Shown here: piece by piece, positions 60,839-64,000 of the stretch
How the letters are laid out: each line of letters opens with the position of its first letter
How positions within the stretch are numbered: the first letter of the stretch is position 1
DNA from: Marinobacterium profundum
GTDB lineage: Bacteria; Pseudomonadota; Gammaproteobacteria; Pseudomonadales; Balneatricaceae
Direction of reading: 5' to 3'
Length of the DNA stretch: 64,000 nucleotides
Assembly: GCF_001528745.1 (NCBI RefSeq)
Contig: NZ_BCNS01000091.1
Coordinates: 124,001 to 188,000, forward strand
The notes under the pieces: generated by a model
The model's database searches: none
Told to the model about the DNA's origin: nothing
Seen by the model: the letters and a program-made list of their open reading frames with translations, nothing else
Made by a program: the position numbers and the translations under genes

Positions 60839-60868
60839 AGGTCCGGCAGCAATGTCGGGCCTTTTTTG
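60839..60868 (+). terminator. Terminator after gcvP
   Basis: GGTCCGGCA / TGTCGGGCC stem with a GCAA loop and six T, 38 bp after gcvP. Nine base pairs include two G-U pairs. Core sequence close to the glmS terminator. Confidence 0.85.
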
Positions 60869-61408
60869 GCTTCCCCAGCGGCACCGGAGCGACTCGTACC
60901 GGTGCGCCCGTCGACGTTAACCCGCCCCCCCTTTCCCTTCCTGGGGGATTCACTTTCCTTGCTCGCACGAAGTAAAAGCAAGCGGCTCCCTGCAACAAGT
61001 GGCGCCCTCAGACGCCCTCTCACTGCGCCCTGAAGCGACTTTCTGCGTTACGCCCTTGTACCGTAGCGCCAGCTCGACACCCATGCCCCGCCCCTGACGA
61101 GCCTGACCCTGACTGTGCCATGGATCCGTCACGCTTTGTCGCCGCTGCCAGGCCGTTGTGCTGTTGCCCCTCCAGTTCTGCTGTTCGTGCTACCCGACCG
61201 TCCACCCCGGTTCGTATTACTGACAGCAGCAACGCTTGCAATGGTCAAAAGGTTGCGGTATAACTCGTGAAGTTCCCATAATGTTCAAAAAGGTGTGTTA
61301 ATATGAACAAATCGAGAACTGCCGGGAGGTTTTTTTTGGATTTAAGTCGTTTTTACGGCCTAACCCCTTGAAGAACCTAGAATAACTATTAGAAACCAGG
61401 AGATGACA
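60869..61408. other. Gene-free 540-bp spacer before the permease gene
   Basis: No supported gene lies here; open frames on both strands lack recognisable motifs. The notable element is an inverted repeat of TGTTCA and TGAACA at 61282-61309, spaced by 16 bp, about 100 bp before the permease start; it may be an operator. Composition changes from GC-rich to AT-richer near 61,240. Confidence 0.5.
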
Positions 61409-62719
61409 ATGTCTGATAAAACGACAACATTCGCGGAGGCGGGCGACGATAACGCCAGAGTGGTCGTGCCGCTGTCCGAACGCAGAGCAACATGGGACGT
61501 TTCGCTTGTGGCTGCCGGCTACTGCATCGCAATGTCCGGCTTGTTTACCGGAGCCGCGCTCATGGCCGGTATGGAGCTGTTCCAGGTAATCATTGCAGCC
61601 CTGATCGGCAATACCGTCCTGGCGCTGTATGGCGGATTGCTGGGTGCCGCGGGTGCCCGGGAAGGTGTGGGTACGGCAATGCTTGCGCGTCATGCTTTCG
61701 GGCGGGAAGGCTCCAAGATTGTCGGCCTGGTGCTGGCGATCACCATGCTGGGGTGGTTTTCTGTTCAGGTGGGCTTTTTCGGAAACACCATCAATGCGCT
61801 TTTCCCTGAAGGCGGTATTTTGACCCAGCCCAAAATAGCGGCATTCTGGGGAGGCATCCTGATGATAGGTACAGCCTATCTCGGCTACAAAGGCCTGTCG
61901 CTGGTTAGCCGGATCGCGATCCCTGCCGTGGTTATTACTGCCGCCTGGGGGGCACTCACGGCGGTGAACAGCGCCGGCGGCTGGGAACATATCGCGAGCA
62001 TAGTGCCGCCTGAGAGTTTCGGTCTGGGAACCGGTATTGTTATCGTGGTTGGTTCCTTCGCCGCAGGGGCTTCTGCCCAGGCGGATATCACCCGCTACGC
62101 AAAAGACGAAAAAGCCGCATGGATTTCTACGGTCTTTGGATACATGTGCGCCAATGCCTTCGTTATTCTGGCTGGATTCTTGACCAGCGTTTCCACCGGC
62201 ACCGGTGACCTGCCTTCGGCAATGGTCAGCCTTGGTTTGGGGGCTCCGGCTCTGGTGGTACTGATCGCCGCTCAGTGGACTACGAATGACAACAATCTTT
62301 ATACCTCGTCACTGGGCCTGTCGGCGCTGGTCAAGCTGAAAAAGTCGGTCATCGTATTAATCACCGGATTGTTCGCCACTGCCATCGGGGTTCTGGGTAT
62401 GGCGGATTACTTTATCAACTGGCTTATCATTCTGGGTATTGCCATCCCGCCGATGGCTGGGATATTAATTGCCGATTACTATGTTTTGAATGGTCGTAAA
62501 TATTCCTTTGGCGAAGGTGTTCGTTATAACAAGTGGAACTTGACGACCTTTGTGTCCTGGGGCTTTTCGTCTGTCGCCGCTTACAACATCGAGTGGGGAT
62601 CCGGTGCAATTAATTCGCTATTCCTTGGGTTTGTCGTTTATATAATTCTGTCGAAAATAGAATCCTTGCGAGTGATGGGTAATGTTGGCGAATGCCACGA
62701 AGACTCGGCCGGATTTTGA
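61409..62719 (+). CDS. NCS1-family permease (CodB/cytosine permease-like)
   Basis: A 436-residue inner-membrane carrier with about 12 helices, of the nucleobase:cation symporter-1 family. Typical pieces are SGLFTGAALMAGMELFQVIIAALIGNTVLALYGG, FSVQVGFFGNTINALFP, FAAGASAQADITRYAKDEK and QWTTNDNNLYTSSLGLSAL; the last two match CodB closely. AGGAG lies seven bases before ATG 61409, whereas the upstream ATG 61403 is too close to it. The next gene encodes a NicX/M29-like enzyme 34 bp downstream, so the pair probably imports and breaks down a nitrogen heterocycle or similar compound. The true substrate is unknown. Confidence 0.9.
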   Translation: MSDKTTTFAEAGDDNARVVVPLSERRATWDVSLVAAGYCIAMSGLFTGAALMAGMELFQVIIAALIGNTVLALYGGLLGAAGAREGVGTAMLARHAFGREGSKIVGLVLAITMLGWFSVQVGFFGNTINALFPEGGILTQPKIAAFWGGILMIGTAYLGYKGLSLVSRIAIPAVVITAAWGALTAVNSAGGWEHIASIVPPESFGLGTGIVIVVGSFAAGASAQADITRYAKDEKAAWISTVFGYMCANAFVILAGFLTSVSTGTGDLPSAMVSLGLGAPALVVLIAAQWTTNDNNLYTSSLGLSALVKLKKSVIVLITGLFATAIGVLGMADYFINWLIILGIAIPPMAGILIADYYVLNGRKYSFGEGVRYNKWNLTTFVSWGFSSVAAYNIEWGSGAINSLFLGFVVYIILSKIESLRVMGNVGECHEDSAGF

Positions 62720-62753
62720 GTTATTAAATAAAACAGATTAAGAGGAAATTCTA

Positions 62754-63800
62754 ATGCCTACTTACCTGGATATGGAGCTTACCAAAGCTGCTTACAAATT
62801 AATTCATGACCAGATTAAGCTTAAAAAAGGCGAAAGCGTCCTGATCACTACGGATTCAATCAGTAACTTCCGTGTGGCTGAGGAATTAGCAAAAATGGCC
62901 GACGCTCTTGGCGGAAAGGTCATGCTGGCATGGCATAGTACGCCAAAAGGGTATGGCGAAGTCACGATTCCCTATCTGCCTGAGCCTTTAATCGCCTGTG
63001 CTGATAAGACGGACGTGTGGATTGAACTCAATAACCAGTGGCTGTTATACAGCAGTTTCTGGAATAAGGCTGTCACCAATGGCCGTACACGACAGGTAAT
63101 GCTCGGTGGATTATCGGTAGAGCAAATTGTTCGATGCATTGGCATGGTGGATATCGATGTTCAGGCAGAATTTCAATCTCGTGTTGTCGAGATGACAAAA
63201 GCGGCGTCCCACGTCCGTATCACCAACAAGGCGGGTACTGATGTTGAATTTAACAACGATCCGAACCGGCCCATGAATAGCGAGATTCTGCATGACAAGC
63301 CGGGTGCCAATTTTTTGCTTGGTCAGATCGGGTGGGCGCCCATTGAAGAAAGCATCAACGGCATTATCGCTATTGATGGCGCCATAAGTGGCGGGGGGGA
63401 TGCAGAGCTTGGTGTTCTGGATGAAACGATCAGCTACCATGTGGAAAAGGGGCGCATAAAGGATATTACCGGTGGCAAGAAAGCCAAGATAATTCGGGAC
63501 TGGTTTGCCGGACTCGATGACCCGAACATGTATATTGCTGCTCATGTCTGTTATGGCTTCAACCCGAATGCCCGCCTCGAAGGGACCACCACGGAAGATG
63601 AACGCGTATGGGGATCCACGGAGTGGGGCTTCGGTTACCAGGGTCCTAATTTCTCCGGTGGCGCGCCTCGGGAAGCGAAAAGCCATATTGATGGTATCTG
63701 CCTGGATTGTACCGTCTACCTGGACGGACGCGTTATCATGGAGGATGGCAATGTCGTCGCGCCGGAGCTTGTGGAGCTTGCAAAACAGCTCGGTCACTAG
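62754..63800 (+). CDS. M29 aminopeptidase / NicX-like dioxygenase family protein
   Basis: A 348-residue cytosolic metalloenzyme-like protein. Its C-terminal half has the shared layout of 2,5-dihydroxypyridine 5,6-dioxygenase (NicX) and aminopeptidase T: GVLDETISYHVEKGRIKDITGG, then IAAHVCYGFNPNARL, WGFGYQGPNFSGG, and SHIDGICLDCTVYLDGRVIMEDGNVV. The conserved Glu and His residues (in H-x3-G-x-N, H-x-D) could bind the metal. NicX-type proteins open pyridine rings; others in the family are peptidases. Beside a CodB-like permease, ring cleavage or amide hydrolysis is plausible, but I cannot choose. Confidence 0.8.
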   Translation: MPTYLDMELTKAAYKLIHDQIKLKKGESVLITTDSISNFRVAEELAKMADALGGKVMLAWHSTPKGYGEVTIPYLPEPLIACADKTDVWIELNNQWLLYSSFWNKAVTNGRTRQVMLGGLSVEQIVRCIGMVDIDVQAEFQSRVVEMTKAASHVRITNKAGTDVEFNNDPNRPMNSEILHDKPGANFLLGQIGWAPIEESINGIIAIDGAISGGGDAELGVLDETISYHVEKGRIKDITGGKKAKIIRDWFAGLDDPNMYIAAHVCYGFNPNARLEGTTTEDERVWGSTEWGFGYQGPNFSGGAPREAKSHIDGICLDCTVYLDGRVIMEDGNVVAPELVELAKQLGH

Positions 63801-63856
63801 CACCTCCTTGGGTTGAAAATAATCATTCCTACTAATGTTGGCTTGATGGATTCATG

Positions 63857-63893
63857 CTATTGAGGCCATCACCGGTGGCCAGGCAATCAATAG
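63857..63893. terminator. Nested hairpin after the NicX-like gene
   Basis: CTATTGA and TCAATAG (63857-63863, 63887-63893) enclose a second stem GGCCA / TGGCC (63864-63868, 63876-63880). There is no T-run, so it may be a processing or regulatory element rather than a strong terminator. Confidence 0.4.
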
Positions 63894-63936
63894 GGCCGCG
63901 AATCTTTCAAGCCACTTCCAGTATGGAAAGAGAGCG

Positions 63937-64000
63937 ATGAATACAATAAACCTAGTTGCGGACCCCTTTCCTCCGTATCAGTATATGGACATAAACGGCC
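63937..64000 (+). CDS. Start of a solute-binding (SBP_bac_3-like) protein, cut by the window end
   Basis: Only 21 codons are visible: MNTINLVADPFPPYQYMDIN and one Gly. The LVADPFPPYQYMD pattern is the first strand and loop of family 3 amino-acid-type binding domains. GAAAGAGAG precedes the ATG. There is no signal peptide, unlike a periplasmic binding protein; the domain could belong to a larger sensor or a cytosolic variant, or the start may lie further upstream in a different reading. Confidence 0.55.
   Translation, partial: MNTINLVADPFPPYQYMDING

Overview
This 64 kb window is the replication-origin region of a gammaproteobacterial chromosome. Gene order is close to that of Pseudomonas around oriC: glyQS, lysM/dprA/tsaC/hemF, def-fmt-rsmB-trkA, dnaA-dnaN-recF-gyrB, rpmH-rnpA-yidC-mnmE, mnmG-rsmG-parAB-atp and glmUS. 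Moderately high GC, several islands of transporters, and a probable DMSP lyase beside a betaine-type carrier suggest a marine member of the Oceanospirillaceae (a Marinobacterium-like organism is my guess). The host assignment is an inference from gene order and content, not from a marker-gene search.

Layout. (1) 1-13.7 kb: housekeeping block. hemF, tsaC, dprA and a LysM protein run leftward. def, fmt, rsmB, trkA and trkH run rightward. A lipid A acyltransferase gene then faces glyQ-glyS. (2) 13.8-23.8 kb: accessory block of two EamA exporters, LysR and MarR regulators, a DUF808 membrane protein, a carrier next to a lone hutH, a nitroreductase and a glutathione S-transferase. Two parS-like palindromes lie here (13.87 and 17.08 kb). 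(3) 23.9-34.6 kb: gyrB, recF, dnaN and dnaA leftward; rpmH, rnpA, yidC and mnmE rightward. The usual yidD between rnpA and yidC is absent. (4) 34.7-38.9 kb: leftward set of a DddP-type DMSP lyase, an EamA transporter and a BCCT carrier, wedged between mnmE and mnmG. (5) 38.9-39.9 kb: about 1 kb AT-rich, gene-free region with many DnaA-box-like sites upstream of mnmG, the best oriC candidate. (6) 39.9-51.4 kb: mnmG, rsmG, parA, parB and the complete atpIBEFHAGDC operon. (7) 51.4-55.8 kb: three adjacent arrays of 7-bp repeats, a TrmB-type regulator, glmU and glmS. (8) 55.8-60.9 kb: an sdaA remnant broken at a 14-G run, lipA, then divergent gcvH and gcvP. (9) 61-64 kb: a CodB-like permease, a NicX/M29-type metalloenzyme, and the start of a solute-binding-type protein.

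Together the core genes cover replication initiation (dnaA, dnaN, gyrB, recF, oriC), segregation (parABS), tRNA and formyl-Met handling (mnmE, mnmG, fmt, def, glyQS), membrane insertion (yidC), K+ uptake (trkAH), ATP synthesis (atp) and UDP-GlcNAc supply (glmUS). The accessory genes point to use of marine osmolytes (DMSP), histidine, glycine/serine and perhaps N-heterocycles. No rRNA, tRNA, CRISPR array, insertion sequence or prophage was seen.
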